Part shown: piece by piece, positions 44,103-54,000 of the stretch | Layout: each line of letters opens with the position of its first letter | How positions within the stretch are numbered: position 1 is the stretch's first letter | Origin: Donghicola mangrovi | Lineage (GTDB): Bacteria > Pseudomonadota > Alphaproteobacteria > Rhodobacterales > Rhodobacteraceae | Direction: 5' to 3' | NCBI RefSeq assembly: GCF_013377535.1 | Contig: NZ_JABCJE010000002.1 | Coordinates: 661,490-725,489, forward strand | DNA: 64,000 bases | Notes under the pieces: model-generated | The model's database searches: none | What the model was told of the DNA's origin: nothing | What the model saw: only the letters and a program-made list of their open reading frames with translations | Made by a program: the position numbers and the translations under genes

Positions 44103-45160
44103 TGGCGTCTCCCGTGGGTGAAAATCAGCGTGGCAAAGAAGGGCACTCCGACAAGGGCGGTGATGATCCCGATGGGCAGGACGGCGCCGGGCAGGATCGC
44201 CTTGGACAGAACCGAGGTCGCGGACAGGATCAGCGCGCCGGACAGGATCGAGCCGGGCAAGAAGAACCGCTGGTCCTCTCCGAGCAGGAGCCGCGCGATG
44301 TGGGGGCCGACGATGCCGATGAACCCGATGGTCCCGACAAAGGACACCGGAACCGCCGCCAACAGGGACACCAACAGCAGCGTTTCAAGCCGCAATCGCC
44401 GGACGGGCACACCCATGGCGGCGGCGCGGACCTCTCCCAACCGGATCGCGGTCAGGGCCCACGCGCGGCGGGCGAACAAGGGCGTGCAGACCGCCAGGAT
44501 CAGGGCGGTGACGGCGACTTTGCCCCATGTGGCTTTGGTCAGGCTGCCCATGGTCCAGAACACCACAGCGGCCAGCGCCTGTTCGGATGCGAAATACTGA
44601 AGCAATGCCAGCGCCGCGTTAAAGGTAAACACCAGCGCGATGCCTAACAGAACAATGGTCTCGGTGGTCACGCCGCGCATCCCCGACAGGGCAAAGATCA
44701 AGAGCGCGGCCACCATCGCCATAGCAAAGGCATTGATCGGCACCATCAGAGCCAGCGCCGCGGGCACCAGCGCGACCCCCAGCACCATGGCCAAGGCCGC
44801 GCCGAAACTGGCCGCCGCCGACAGGCCCAAGGTAAACGGGCTGGCCAAAGGGTTCGCCAAGATTGTCTGCATCTGCGCCCCCGCCAGCGACAGGCACCCA
44901 CCCACGGTCACCGCCAGCAATGCAATCGGCATCCGGATATCCCAGACCACCACGCGCATTTGCAGCGCGGCCTCGGACGGGAAAAGGACCGTGCGGACCA
45001 CATCCGGCAGAGCATAGCGCGCTGGCCCCAGCGACACGTCGATCGCCACGGACAGGCACAGCAGCACCGTCAGCCCCGAAAGAACAAACAGGCGCCGCAA
45101 CACGAGGCGGTGATAGGAAAAGGCGCTCTCGCGCGGCATCGGCTGTGTCAGATCGGACAT
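44096..45160 (-). CDS. Iron-siderophore-type ABC transporter permease (FecCD family)
   Basis: A 354-residue FecCD permease with about nine to ten membrane helices. It shows family motifs GAQMQTILANPLASPFTLGLSAAA (compare GxxxQxxxxNPLAxPxxLG) and FVGTIGFIGIVGPHIARLLLG, the cytoplasmic coupling loop. The ATG at 45160 has GAGG 5 bases upstream. It imports ferric siderophore, haem or cobalamin-like ligands with the adjacent binding protein and ATPase. Confidence 0.94.
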   Translation of the reverse strand: MSDLTQPMPRESAFSYHRLVLRRLFVLSGLTVLLCLSVAIDVSLGPARYALPDVVRTVLFPSEAALQMRVVVWDIRMPIALLAVTVGGCLSLAGAQMQTILANPLASPFTLGLSAAASFGAALAMVLGVALVPAALALMVPINAFAMAMVAALLIFALSGMRGVTTETIVLLGIALVFTFNAALALLQYFASEQALAAVVFWTMGSLTKATWGKVAVTALILAVCTPLFARRAWALTAIRLGEVRAAAMGVPVRRLRLETLLLVSLLAAVPVSFVGTIGFIGIVGPHIARLLLGEDQRFFLPGSILSGALILSATSVLSKAILPGAVLPIGIITALVGVPFFATLIFTHGRRQW

Positions 45161-45211
45161 GGCATCCTCTTGGCGCAAAATGGGTCGGGGCGGCGCACCG
45201 CCCCCGACCGC

Positions 45212-46336
45212 TTAGTTCAGCGAAACCCAGTAGCCCGGGCGGTAGTCGATGGGCAGGAAACGCGCGTGCAGTTCCTTGAGCGTGGCTTCGGGGTCCAGAT
45301 CGGCGAAAAGCTCTGGGTGGATCCATTTCGCCAGCTGCTGCACCGCCACAAAGCTGTAGGGGTTGTTGTAGAACTGGTGCCAGATCGCGTGAACATTGCC
45401 GGTCTCGTTGGCCTTGATGCCGGTAAAGGCGGGGCGGGTCATCAGGTTCGCAAGCTTCTTGCGAGCTGCGTCCATATCCGCGCCGGGGGCCACGCCGACC
45501 CAGTTGCCACCGGGAACGTAAGCCTCCCAGTTGCCGCCGGTGACGACCACGATATCGGGGTTCGAGGCGATGATTTGCTCGGCGTTCACGGTGCCAAAGG
45601 TACCGGGGATGAACTCGGTCGCCATGTTCTTGCCGCCTGCGATCTCGACCATCTGGCCAAAGTTCGCGCCGCCAAAGGACATGCAGCAATCCTCGGAATA
45701 GCCGCCTGCGCGTTCCACGAACACCAGCGGGCGCTGCAGATCGGTTTGGGCGTTGATCACGTCGGTGACCTTGGCCAACTCCCCATTGAAGAAGGTGTTG
45801 AACTCGGCGGCGCGGTCCTCTTCACCATAAAGCTGACCGATGATCTCCATCGACTGAGCGGTGTGGGCAAAGGGGTCCTCGCGGAAGTCCACGTAGACGA
45901 TCGGAATGCCCACGGCGGCCAGTTTTTCCTCGTAGCCGGCCTCGTCGGTGGCAGCCTTGGCCTCGAGGTTCAGGATCATCACATCGGGGTTCAGCGCGAC
46001 GGCCTGCTCGATGTCAAAGGTGCCTTCTTTGAAGCCGCCAAATGCGGGCAGATCGGCCACCTGCGGGAACTTCTCGGCATAGGCGGCATAGCTGTCGGGA
46101 TCGGCCTGAATGAAGTCATCGCGCCAGCCCACCACGCGGGCAAAAGGGTTCTGCGGTTCAAGCACAGCGGTAAAGAAGGACTGCCGCCCCTCGCCCAAGA
46201 TCACGCGCTGAACGGGGGTGTCCACCTGCACCTGACGGCCGGTGATATCGGTGACCGTTACAACCTCTGCCAAAGCCGGAGTGACAGCGGACAGGGCCAC
46301 AGCGCCCGCCCCCAGCAGCATCGAAAAATGGTTCAT
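45212..46336 (-). CDS. Iron-siderophore-type ABC transporter substrate-binding protein
   Basis: A 374-residue periplasmic binding protein of the TroA/FecB helical-backbone class. A signal peptide (MNHFSMLLGAGAVALSAVTPALA) precedes VTVTDITGRQVQVDTPVQRVIL, the typical start of iron-complex binding proteins. Later motifs include LNPDVMIL and ASNPDIVVVTGG. The ATG at 46336 follows GAGG; the frame open to 46465 crosses the promoter. First gene of a three-gene importer operon, probably iron-regulated. Confidence 0.93.
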   Translation of the reverse strand: MNHFSMLLGAGAVALSAVTPALAEVVTVTDITGRQVQVDTPVQRVILGEGRQSFFTAVLEPQNPFARVVGWRDDFIQADPDSYAAYAEKFPQVADLPAFGGFKEGTFDIEQAVALNPDVMILNLEAKAATDEAGYEEKLAAVGIPIVYVDFREDPFAHTAQSMEIIGQLYGEEDRAAEFNTFFNGELAKVTDVINAQTDLQRPLVFVERAGGYSEDCCMSFGGANFGQMVEIAGGKNMATEFIPGTFGTVNAEQIIASNPDIVVVTGGNWEAYVPGGNWVGVAPGADMDAARKKLANLMTRPAFTGIKANETGNVHAIWHQFYNNPYSFVAVQQLAKWIHPELFADLDPEATLKELHARFLPIDYRPGYWVSLN

Positions 46337-46463
46337 CTCGTCCTCGTGTTTACTTGACGGGGCCCGTATCGGATTCTTTATTGTTTTAGTCAAGATTAAT
46401 TTCCGAGTTGTTTTGTCGGAATTATCAGGGTAGCTGAGCGCCACCAACCCCGAAGGGCCTGAC
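46337..46463. promoter_or_regulatory. Divergent promoter region of the iron importer and methyltransferase genes
   Basis: An AT-rich 127-base gap. On the minus strand TTGACT (46399-46394), a 17-base spacer and GATACG (46376-46371) form a plausible promoter for the binding-protein gene. TTAATCTTGACTAA (minus strand) overlaps the -35 as a partial palindrome and could be an iron-responsive operator. The regulator cannot be named from this. Confidence 0.45.
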
Positions 46464-47234
46464 ATGAGTGAAACTGCGCATTTTCAATCCAATAGAGGGA
46501 TTCGCGACGACATCCGCGACTACTGGTCCGATCGCGCCGCGGGGTTCGACCTGGACCCCGGGCACAAGATTTCCGATGGTGCAGAGGCCCGCGCTTGGGC
46601 TGATCTGCTGGAGCGGCATCTGGGGGCGGCAAGGGATCGGACCCTGTTGGACTTGGCCTCGGGCACGGGGGAAATCGCGATGCTGTGCCATCGGGCGGGC
46701 TATCGCGTGACGGGTTTGGACTGGTCGGAACCGATGCTCGCGCTGGCCCGTGCCAAGGCGATAGCGGCTGGGGCAGCGATCGAATTTCTGCAGGCCGACG
46801 CCGAGCGTATTCCCCTGCGGAGCGACAGCCGCGATGTGATCATCACGCGGCATCTGGTGTGGACGCTGGTTGATCCGGCCGCGGCCTTTGCCGAATGGTT
46901 CAGGGTGCTGAAACCGGGGGGACAAGTGCTAATCGTGGACGGGGATTTCGTAACCAAGGGCTGGCTGGCCCGCCTGTTGGCGCGCCTGTCCCCGCCCAAG
47001 AGCGGCGCGATGGCCGCGCGCCACACCGAAATCCTGTCGCAGGTCCACTTTTCCGGCGGAGCGCGGGCCAAGGACGTGGCGACCCTGCTAGAACTGGCAG
47101 GATTTACCGACATCACCATCAACACGGACCTGCGGGCGATCCACCGCGCTCAGGCACGGCAGTTGGGGCTGCGTAAATCCCTGCTCCGTCGGTCCGAGCA
47201 CCGCTATGCCGTCAGTGCCCGCAAACCTGCTTAA
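46464..47234 (+). CDS. Class I SAM-dependent methyltransferase
   Basis: A 256-residue methyltransferase with a Rossmann-like fold. Motif I is LDLASGTGEIAML (about 62-74), then GLDWSEPML, a post-I acidic region, and WFRVLKPGGQVLIVDG. It is divergent from the iron-siderophore importer. Such methyltransferases are often found next to FecBCD-type genes, but their substrate is not established here. AGGG lies 6 bases before the ATG. Confidence 0.87.
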   Translation: MSETAHFQSNRGIRDDIRDYWSDRAAGFDLDPGHKISDGAEARAWADLLERHLGAARDRTLLDLASGTGEIAMLCHRAGYRVTGLDWSEPMLALARAKAIAAGAAIEFLQADAERIPLRSDSRDVIITRHLVWTLVDPAAAFAEWFRVLKPGGQVLIVDGDFVTKGWLARLLARLSPPKSGAMAARHTEILSQVHFSGGARAKDVATLLELAGFTDITINTDLRAIHRAQARQLGLRKSLLRRSEHRYAVSARKPA

Positions 47235-47320
47235 CGCGTGATTTCCGTTGACAGGTTTCGTCCTTGGGTGGATCACCAAACTGGGCTGACACGGGGCCCG
47301 TCTCGGCAAAGGGGGTTCGC

Positions 47321-47680
47321 ATGGTTCGGAAACTGACAGCTTTGGCTCTGCTGTTGGCAGCGTGTGGCACACCGGAATACCGCGCGGAACGCAGCCTGTG
47401 CGAGGCCGAGTGGGCGGTCAAAATCCCGCCCGTCTACGTCAAGGAAATCTACAACGAGACCCGCACCCGCGAAGTCCCGACGGGCCAAAGCATCTGCGAG
47501 CCCGTCAAGAAATCCAAGAAAATGGTCTGTCAGGATGTGATGCGGACCGAAACCTATACCGTCCCCGCCCTGCGCACGGTGGACCGGAACGAAGGCCGCC
47601 GCAACATCCAGATCCGTGCCTGCGCCATCGCAGCGTGCCAGCAGAAATTCGGGAATGCCGAGTGTAAGCTGCCGGAATAG
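47321..47680 (+). CDS. Small hypothetical lipoprotein
   Basis: A 119-residue protein with a lipoprotein signal (MVRKLTALALLLAACG; lipobox L-A-A-C). The mature part has six further cysteines and is rich in Lys, Arg, Glu and Thr. AGGGGG lies 5 bases before the ATG at 47321; an extension to 47264 would hide the signal. I do not recognise the family. It stands alone between a methyltransferase and ectC. Confidence 0.75.
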   Translation: MVRKLTALALLLAACGTPEYRAERSLCEAEWAVKIPPVYVKEIYNETRTREVPTGQSICEPVKKSKKMVCQDVMRTETYTVPALRTVDRNEGRRNIQIRACAIAACQQKFGNAECKLPE

Positions 47681-47686
47681 GGCAAC

Positions 47687-47715
47687 GAAAAGCGGCCCCG
47701 CATTTGGGGGCCGCT
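47687..47715 (-). terminator. Terminator of the ectABC operon
   Basis: AGCGGCCCC (47691-47699) and GGGGCCGCT (47707-47715) form a perfect 9-bp stem with a 7-base loop. On the minus strand TTTT follows (AAAA at 47687-47690, whose last A opens on to the stem). It begins 5 bases after the ectC stop codon and may also serve the convergent lipoprotein gene. Confidence 0.82.
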
Positions 47716-47719
47716 CTGA

Positions 47720-48112
47720 TTATTCGACGGGTTCGGCGGGGGCATAGGACCCGTCCGCGCGGTGCACCTCGGTCCCTGTGACCGGCGGGTTAAAGCAGCA
47801 GGCCATGTGCAGCTCTTCTTCGGCGCGCAGGATGTGCTGGTCGTGCAGGTTCAGGGCATACATGACACCCGGCTTGATCCGGTGGGTCTGCCCCGTGGCG
47901 ATATCGGTGATCGAGCCCGTGCCCTTCATGCAGTAGACGCTTTCGAAATGGTGCTTGTAGTGGAACGTATGCTCGGACCCCGCCTCCAGTACTGTGATGT
48001 GGAACGAAAAGCCCATTCCGTCATCGGCCAGCAGCATCCGGGTCGAGGTCCACTGGGCATCGGAAACCTCTCGGCCCGTGCCCTTTAGCTCATTGAAATC
48101 ACGTACAATCAT
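47720..48112 (-). CDS. ectC: L-ectoine synthase
   Basis: A 130-residue cupin, the standard length. It starts MIVRDFNELKGTGREV and contains the iron-ligand and active-site region HTFHYKHHFESVYCMKGTGS and HDQHILRAEEELHMACCFNPP. It cyclises N-gamma-acetyl-diaminobutyrate to ectoine, the last step of compatible-solute synthesis. It lies 5 bases downstream of ectB. Confidence 0.98.
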   Translation of the reverse strand: MIVRDFNELKGTGREVSDAQWTSTRMLLADDGMGFSFHITVLEAGSEHTFHYKHHFESVYCMKGTGSITDIATGQTHRIKPGVMYALNLHDQHILRAEEELHMACCFNPPVTGTEVHRADGSYAPAEPVE

Positions 48113-48117
48113 ATCGT

Positions 48118-49404
48118 TTACTCCGCTGCCAGCTTGACGTTGCCGCGCACCGCATAGGCCGCACGCTCCAGTATCGCGAACCCTTCGGCAAAGAGGTCGT
48201 CAGAGGTTGTCAGCGGGGCCAGAACCTTGACCACCTCGTCGTTCGGGCCCGAGGTTTCGATGACCAGACCGTTCTCGTAGGCGTGGCCGCAGATCGCCGA
48301 GGCCAGCTCGCCCGAGCCAACGTCCACCCCCTGCATCAGCCCGCGCCCTTTGACATAGGCACCGGGGATCAGGTTCGCGACGCTTTGCAGGCCGTCACGG
48401 ATCAGGTTTTCCTTGCGGGTCAGGTCATCCTCGAACGCGCTATCGGCCCAGAATTTCTCGATCGCGACCCGAGCGGTGACAAAGGCGTGGGTGTTGCCGC
48501 GGAAGGTCCCGTTATGCTCGGCGGGGCCGAACACGTCATGCTGCGGACGGACCAGCATGAGGGCCATGGGCAGGCCAAACCCGGACACCGATTTCGCCAT
48601 GGTCACGATGTCGGGCTGCACGCCCATCTTCTCAAAGGAAAAGAAGGTGCCCGTGCGGCCACATCCGGCCTGAATGTCGTCGATGATCAGCAAGGCCCCG
48701 TGTTTATGGGCGATGGTCTGCATCTTTTGCACCCACGCGGCAGAGGCCGGGTTCAGGCCGCCCTCGCCTTGGACGGTCTCGAACAGGATCGCAGCGGGGG
48801 CGTCGATCCCGCCAGAGGGGTCAGACAGCATCTGATCCAGCAGGGCCGCACTGTCCACACCATCGGCATAGCCATAGAACGGCATTCGGGTGACGCCCGC
48901 CTTGTCCATCCCCGCGCCGCCACGGTGATAGCCGTTTCCGGTCGCTGCCAAGGCGCCCATGGTCACGCCGTGAAACCCGTTGGTAAAGGCGATGATGTTG
49001 GTGCGGCCGGTCACTTTGCGGGCTAGCTTCATCGCGGCCTCGACCGCGTTTGCGCCTGTGGGGCCGGTGAACATGACACGATGATCCATGCCGCGCGGGC
49101 GCAGGATATGATCGGTCAGGGCGTTCAGAAACCCCTCTTTGGCGCTGGTGTGCAGGTCGAGCCCGTGGGCGATCCCGTCACCAGCGATATGTTCAATCAG
49201 GGCGGCCTTCATATCGGGGTCGTTGTGGCCATAGTTCAACGAGGAACACCCAGCCAGAAAGTCGATAAACCGGTCGCCATCGGCGGTGAAAAGTTCGGAG
49301 CCTCGGGCCTCGGTGAACGAGGCAGGGAAAGCGCGGCAATAGGACCGTGCCCCGCTCTCGCGGCGGTCATAGATCGAGCGGTCTTGGGCCATGTCTTTGG
49401 GCAT
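48118..49404 (-). CDS. ectB: L-2,4-diaminobutyrate aminotransferase
   Basis: A 428-residue class III PLP aminotransferase. FTGPTGANAVEAAMKLARK is the EctB signature, IIDDIQAGCGRTGTFFSFE holds the PLP Asp, and the Schiff-base Lys is in MAKSVSGFG. It transaminates aspartate semialdehyde with glutamate. ATG at 49404, with AAGGA upstream. It sits between ectA and ectC in the usual order. Confidence 0.97.
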   Translation of the reverse strand: MPKDMAQDRSIYDRRESGARSYCRAFPASFTEARGSELFTADGDRFIDFLAGCSSLNYGHNDPDMKAALIEHIAGDGIAHGLDLHTSAKEGFLNALTDHILRPRGMDHRVMFTGPTGANAVEAAMKLARKVTGRTNIIAFTNGFHGVTMGALAATGNGYHRGGAGMDKAGVTRMPFYGYADGVDSAALLDQMLSDPSGGIDAPAAILFETVQGEGGLNPASAAWVQKMQTIAHKHGALLIIDDIQAGCGRTGTFFSFEKMGVQPDIVTMAKSVSGFGLPMALMLVRPQHDVFGPAEHNGTFRGNTHAFVTARVAIEKFWADSAFEDDLTRKENLIRDGLQSVANLIPGAYVKGRGLMQGVDVGSGELASAICGHAYENGLVIETSGPNDEVVKVLAPLTTSDDLFAEGFAILERAAYAVRGNVKLAAE

Positions 49405-49446
49405 GGGGGACGTCCTTTCGGAAAATTCGGAAATGTGGGGGTTTGG

Positions 49447-49998
49447 TCAGGCGGCGCGCGCCAGAGCGGACGACGCGGCAGGCAGCGTGATCGACACCAT
49501 GTGTTCGGTGTCTGCGGCCCCGCAAAAGTGGTCGTCTCGGGTGAAATGCGGCGCGTGGGTTAACGTGCCGCCGACCTCTCGGGCCAGGCTGCGGAACAGC
49601 GCCCAAGAAGCCTGATTGGAATGGGTGATGGTGGTTTTCAGAACCTGCGCGTCGGCGGTGGCATCCCTCGCCAGCAGGTCGCGCAACATTGCCTTGCCAA
49701 GCCCCATGCCACGGGCGGCGGGGCTGACAGCGACTTGCCACACGAAGAACGCCTCCGAGTTGGGGATCATGTGGCCGGAAATCCAGCCAACGACCTGTCC
49801 GTCCATCTCGGCCAGAACGCAGGTTTCGCGGAAGTGATCCGCCTGGATCAGGTTCGCATAGCGGGAATTTTCATCCAGAGGGCGACAGTTGCGCACAAGC
49901 TCCCAGATACGGGCCCCATCGGTTGCGTCCGGCATACGCAGCAGGGGCTGACGCGTTCGGGTGGGGCTTGTGTCGGCTAGGGTCGCTGTGTCTGGCAT
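49447..49998 (-). CDS. ectA: L-2,4-diaminobutyrate N-gamma-acetyltransferase
   Basis: A 183-residue GNAT acetyltransferase. The acetyl-CoA motif is VSPAARGMGLGKAMLRDLL, and the EctA signature YANLIQADHF, GWISGHMIPN and TTITHSNQASWALFR are all present. ATG at 49998; a TTG at 50016 in frame lacks support. First gene of ectABC. No aspartokinase (ask), ectD or ABC/TRAP ectoine importer follows in this window. Confidence 0.96.
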   Translation of the reverse strand: MPDTATLADTSPTRTRQPLLRMPDATDGARIWELVRNCRPLDENSRYANLIQADHFRETCVLAEMDGQVVGWISGHMIPNSEAFFVWQVAVSPAARGMGLGKAMLRDLLARDATADAQVLKTTITHSNQASWALFRSLAREVGGTLTHAPHFTRDDHFCGAADTEHMVSITLPAASSALARAA

Positions 49999-50061
49999 AG
50001 GCTCGCTCTTGGGCAATTTCGTTCGATCATCAAACTAACCCAGAGAAATTATTTTTCAACC

Positions 50062-50106
50062 GTCTAAGTAATTTTATTTCCCTGGCGCCATAATTTACCA
50101 GTCTAA
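50062..50106. promoter_or_regulatory. Repeats in the ectA/marR divergent promoter region
   Basis: The 215-base AT-rich gap holds GTCTAA twice (50062-50067 and 50101-50106). An imperfect inverted repeat, GTAATTTTAT (50068-50077) and ATAATTTAC (50090-50098), lies between them. The divergent MarR regulator is the likely binder. The known EctR1 site of methylotrophs is also an AT-rich pseudo-palindrome; the similarity is only general. Confidence 0.4.
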
Positions 50107-50213
50107 AGGCATTTACTACGATAAATTTCGAGATCATTTGCTTAGCCAACCGAATATATCACCAAAGCCCTTCATACATTGAAGCATCTTCACCCCCGTG
50201 GCATACTCCGCCC

Positions 50214-50714
50214 ATGACCGACGCCCCCAGAGACCGCACCGACCAAAGCCTGATCGCCCTGCGCCGCATTTTGCGCGCGACGGAGCTCTATTCCCGTGAT
50301 CTGGCCCAGTCCGCCGGTCTGACGCCTGCCCAACTCCGCGTTCTGCAGATCACCGCTGCGCGCGATGGCAGTGCCACGCCCAAGGCGCTAGCGACCCAGA
50401 TGGGGGTATCTCAGGCCACGGTGACCTCGTTGCTGGACAGGCTCGAGGCGCGGGGACTGGCGAAACGGGAACGCTCGGAAACCGACCGACGGCAGATGAA
50501 CGTGCTGCTGACCCAATCGGGCCGGAACGCTGTCAGCACGGCGCCGGATGCACTCCAACAACGATATGTTTCAGCCTTTGAAAAGCTGAAGGATTGGGAG
50601 CAAGCACAACTTCTGGCCTCTTTGGAACGGGTCGCAGAAATGCTGAACGCGGATGACATGGATGCCTCGCCCGTCCTGACCACCGGCGAGATCAAAGGGC
50701 CGACAGGCACCTGA
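50214..50714 (+). CDS. MarR-family regulator, probable EctR-type repressor of ectABC
   Basis: A 166-residue MarR protein. The wHTH includes TPAQLRVLQITAARDGSATPKALATQMGVSQATVTSLLDRLEARGL and the wing ends RSETDRRQMNV. It is divergent from ectA across a 215-base promoter region. MarR-type EctR proteins repress ectABC in several halophiles, so an osmotic-response role is inferred. Confidence 0.85.
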   Translation: MTDAPRDRTDQSLIALRRILRATELYSRDLAQSAGLTPAQLRVLQITAARDGSATPKALATQMGVSQATVTSLLDRLEARGLAKRERSETDRRQMNVLLTQSGRNAVSTAPDALQQRYVSAFEKLKDWEQAQLLASLERVAEMLNADDMDASPVLTTGEIKGPTGT

Positions 50715-50767
50715 AGCCCCCGCCCTAACACGTTCTGAAAACACAGCTTTTAGAAACAAAGCCCAAA

Positions 50768-50806
50768 GCGAAACCCAAACTTACGGGTTTCGCAAAACGG
50801 TTTCGC
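50768..50806. promoter_or_regulatory. Three GCGAAACC half-sites upstream of the cellulase gene
   Basis: GCGAAACCC (50768-50776) and GGGTTTCGC (50785-50793) form a 9-bp inverted repeat with an 8-base spacer. A further GGTTTCGC follows at 50799-50806. GCGAAACC/GGTTTCGC elements resemble LacI-family operator halves, a common regulator type for glycan genes. The array lies about 205-240 bases before the cellulase ATG. Apart from it, 50715-51009 shows no gene. Confidence 0.45.
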
Positions 50807-51009
50807 ATAACTGTTACCCAGCACCGCAAAAATATCCGCGACCGATCATTCAAGGTTTTGTGAGCGATTGCCGCAGGTGCTAAAACAACCCCAGATAGTA
50901 CCAGAATCATAAACATTCCCGCGAACCACTCGTCCGGGGCCCATCGGGCACCCGTGCGGCGAAGCTGTGTCTTTTGCCGTCTCGTGCCCGGCTGAACAGA
51001 GGATTAACG

Positions 51010-54000
51010 ATGACGACCTATATCGACGTGGCCCTGGGGACCACTGCTGCGCAATTGCAGACCATGATCGACAACGCCGCCGAGGACACCACCTTTGTTC
51101 TGCAGGCGGGCAGCTACACCTTTGACCGCACGGTCACCATCGACCGCAGCAACATCTCTTTGATCGGTCAGGGCGAAGGCGAAACGATCATCAACGTCAC
51201 CAGCGCCATCGGGTCCGATCCGGCCATCGTTCTGGGGCTCGAGCTGTACAAAACCGACATCGAGGATACGGACGATCTGGCGGTTGCGGCCTCGGCCGGG
51301 GATACCTCGATCACGGTGGCCTCGGGGCACAGCATTCAGGTCGGCGACTACATCTATATTCAGGCCGAGAACACCTCGGCTTACTTTGCCGAAATCGGCG
51401 ACACCCAGTGGAAGAAAAGCAACCCCCTGCGCACCATCATGGTCGAGGTCACTTCGGTTGACGGCGACACCATCGGGTTCGACACGCCCCTGACCTTTGA
51501 TTTCGACCCCGACATCACCACTGTCCAGACCCGCAACCTGATCGAGGGCAACACCCTGTCGGGCTTTACCATGGTCGGGCCCTACGGCGATGCCGATCCG
51601 GGGTCGTTCACCAACAGCACCGGTCAGGGCCAGACCATGATCATGGTCGGCGGTACCGCGGGCGCAACGCTGACCAACATCACGATCGAGGACGGCATCA
51701 GCCACGGCATCACCTTTGCGGGCAGCATCGACGTGACGCTGGACGACTTCACCATGGACGGCACCCTGAACAAGGGCGACAGCGGCAACGGCTATGCAGT
51801 GTGGATCCGTGACGTCTATGAAAGTGAATTCACCGATCTGACCATCACCGACACCCGCCACGCGGTGCTGTTTGCCAGCTACACCACGGCCAGCAACAAC
51901 TACGTGCAGGTCACCTATACGAACCGGGACATCAACTTCCACGGGGGCCGAGACCAGTACAACACCGTCGTCGTCGACGAGATGGTCCGCGACGAGACCG
52001 AGCAAGGCTATTTGGGTTGGGCGACCTTCTTTAACGAAGGGGAAAGCTATGGCGCGCCCACGGACCCGACCACGAACTCGATCACCTTTGGCACACTGGT
52101 CGCCTCCAGCAAAGGGGACGAGGCCTATGCCCGTGACACCGGCGCGCAGATGTGGATGGTCGGCGGCAATGACACCGCCCATGGCGGCGCGGGCGACGAC
52201 TATATCAACGGCGGCACCGGCAATGACGTGATCTATGGCTCGGACGGCCAGGACACGATCAACGGCGACAGCTCGACCGATACGCTGATCCTCGAGGGGT
52301 CTTTGGCGGACTATGCGATCAGCGCGAACGGCACCGACCTGTACCTGACCCACGCGGGCGGGCGCACTTTGGTCCGCAACGTCGAGGAGTTCGTTTTCAC
52401 CGACGCGACGCTGGATGACGACGACCTGTTCGACATGGCCACGGTCGAGGCCAACCCCGACACCGCAGCCGAGCCGACCCTGCCCTATCTGGACAGCACC
52501 TCGACCGGCGATGACACCGTGTCTACCGGCACCGACACCACCGCACCGGACACCCTGCCGACCTTCACTTGGCGTCAGGGCACCGTATGGAACGGCGGCT
52601 TCACCACCTATATCGACATCGAAAACACCTCTGGCACGGTGATGGAGGACTTCCGCATCGTGATCACCGATCCCACCTTCACCGTGTCGAACATCTGGGG
52701 CGCGACCTATAGCGTTCAGGCGGATGGCAGTCTGGTGATTTCGGGCTCTGGCTATAGCCTTGATGTGGCTGCGGGCGGGTCCGTGTCTATCGGCTTTAAC
52801 GGCAAAGGCACTGTCCCCGCCGAGGACACCGTGGCCTATGGCGCGGTGATTGACGGCACCACCTATATGATCGGCGAAGAGACCACCGACGCCGAGGATA
52901 CCGTGACGGGCGACACCGGCTCTGACACGGTTTCTACGGGGGATGATACTGTCACGACCGGAGATGATACGGTTACCACTGGGGACGATACCGTTTCGAC
53001 CGGTGATGACACTGTGACAACCGGCGACGATACCGTCTCGACCGGTGATGACACCGTGACAACCGGCGACGATACCGTGACGACCGGAGATGATACCGTT
53101 TCAACAGGCGATGACACCGTCAGCACAGGAGACGACACTGTCTCTACCGGCGACGACACCGTTACGACGGGCGACGATACGATCACCTCTGGGGACGACA
53201 CAGTCTCGACGGGTGATGACACAGTGACCACCGGCGACGACACGGTCACCACGGGTGATGACACCGTCGATGGCGGCACGGACACCGATACCTCGATCGA
53301 CCTGCCCACCATCGTCTGGCGTCAGGGCAACGTCTGGAGCTCGGGTTTCACCACCTATCTCGACATCACCAACACCACTGACCAGATCGTCCAGAACGTC
53401 GAGATCCGCATCAGCAACCCGACCTTCACCGTCTCCAGCACTTGGGGCGCGGCTTATTACACCGATACCAACGGCGATCTAGTGATCACCGGCAATGGCT
53501 ATGGCACCAACCTGAACCCCGGCCAGACGGTCTCGATCGGGTTCAATGGCAAAGGCACCGTCCCCGCCGAAAGCACCATCACCTATGCCGCCGTAATCGA
53601 CGGTATCCGCTATGTACTGGGAGAGGACACCGCGACCGACACCGGCAACGATACCGTGACCACGGGCGATGACACAATCACCGCCGGGGACGACACTGTG
53701 GGCACCGGCGAAGATACCGTCAGCACCGGTGATGACACTGTGGCGGGCGGCGACGATACGCTGACCACTGGCGATGACACCCTGACCACCGGAGACGACA
53801 CCATCACCACGGGCGATGACACCGTCTCGGATGGTGAGGACACGATCACCACAGGCGACGACACCGTCGCCGTGAACCTGCCCGACGTGAGCTTCACCAT
53901 CACCAACAGCTGGGGCAACGGCTTTAACGGGGACATCACCGTCACCAACGACACCGACGAGACTGTGACGGCCTTCTCGCTGCTGGTGTCTGATGCAGGC

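Noticed and set aside
52863..53312. Minus-strand open frame with TVSSPVVTVSSP repeats
   Set aside because: It is the mirror of the heptad linker array of the cellulase. The regular repeat keeps all frames open, and no start or ribosome site supports it.
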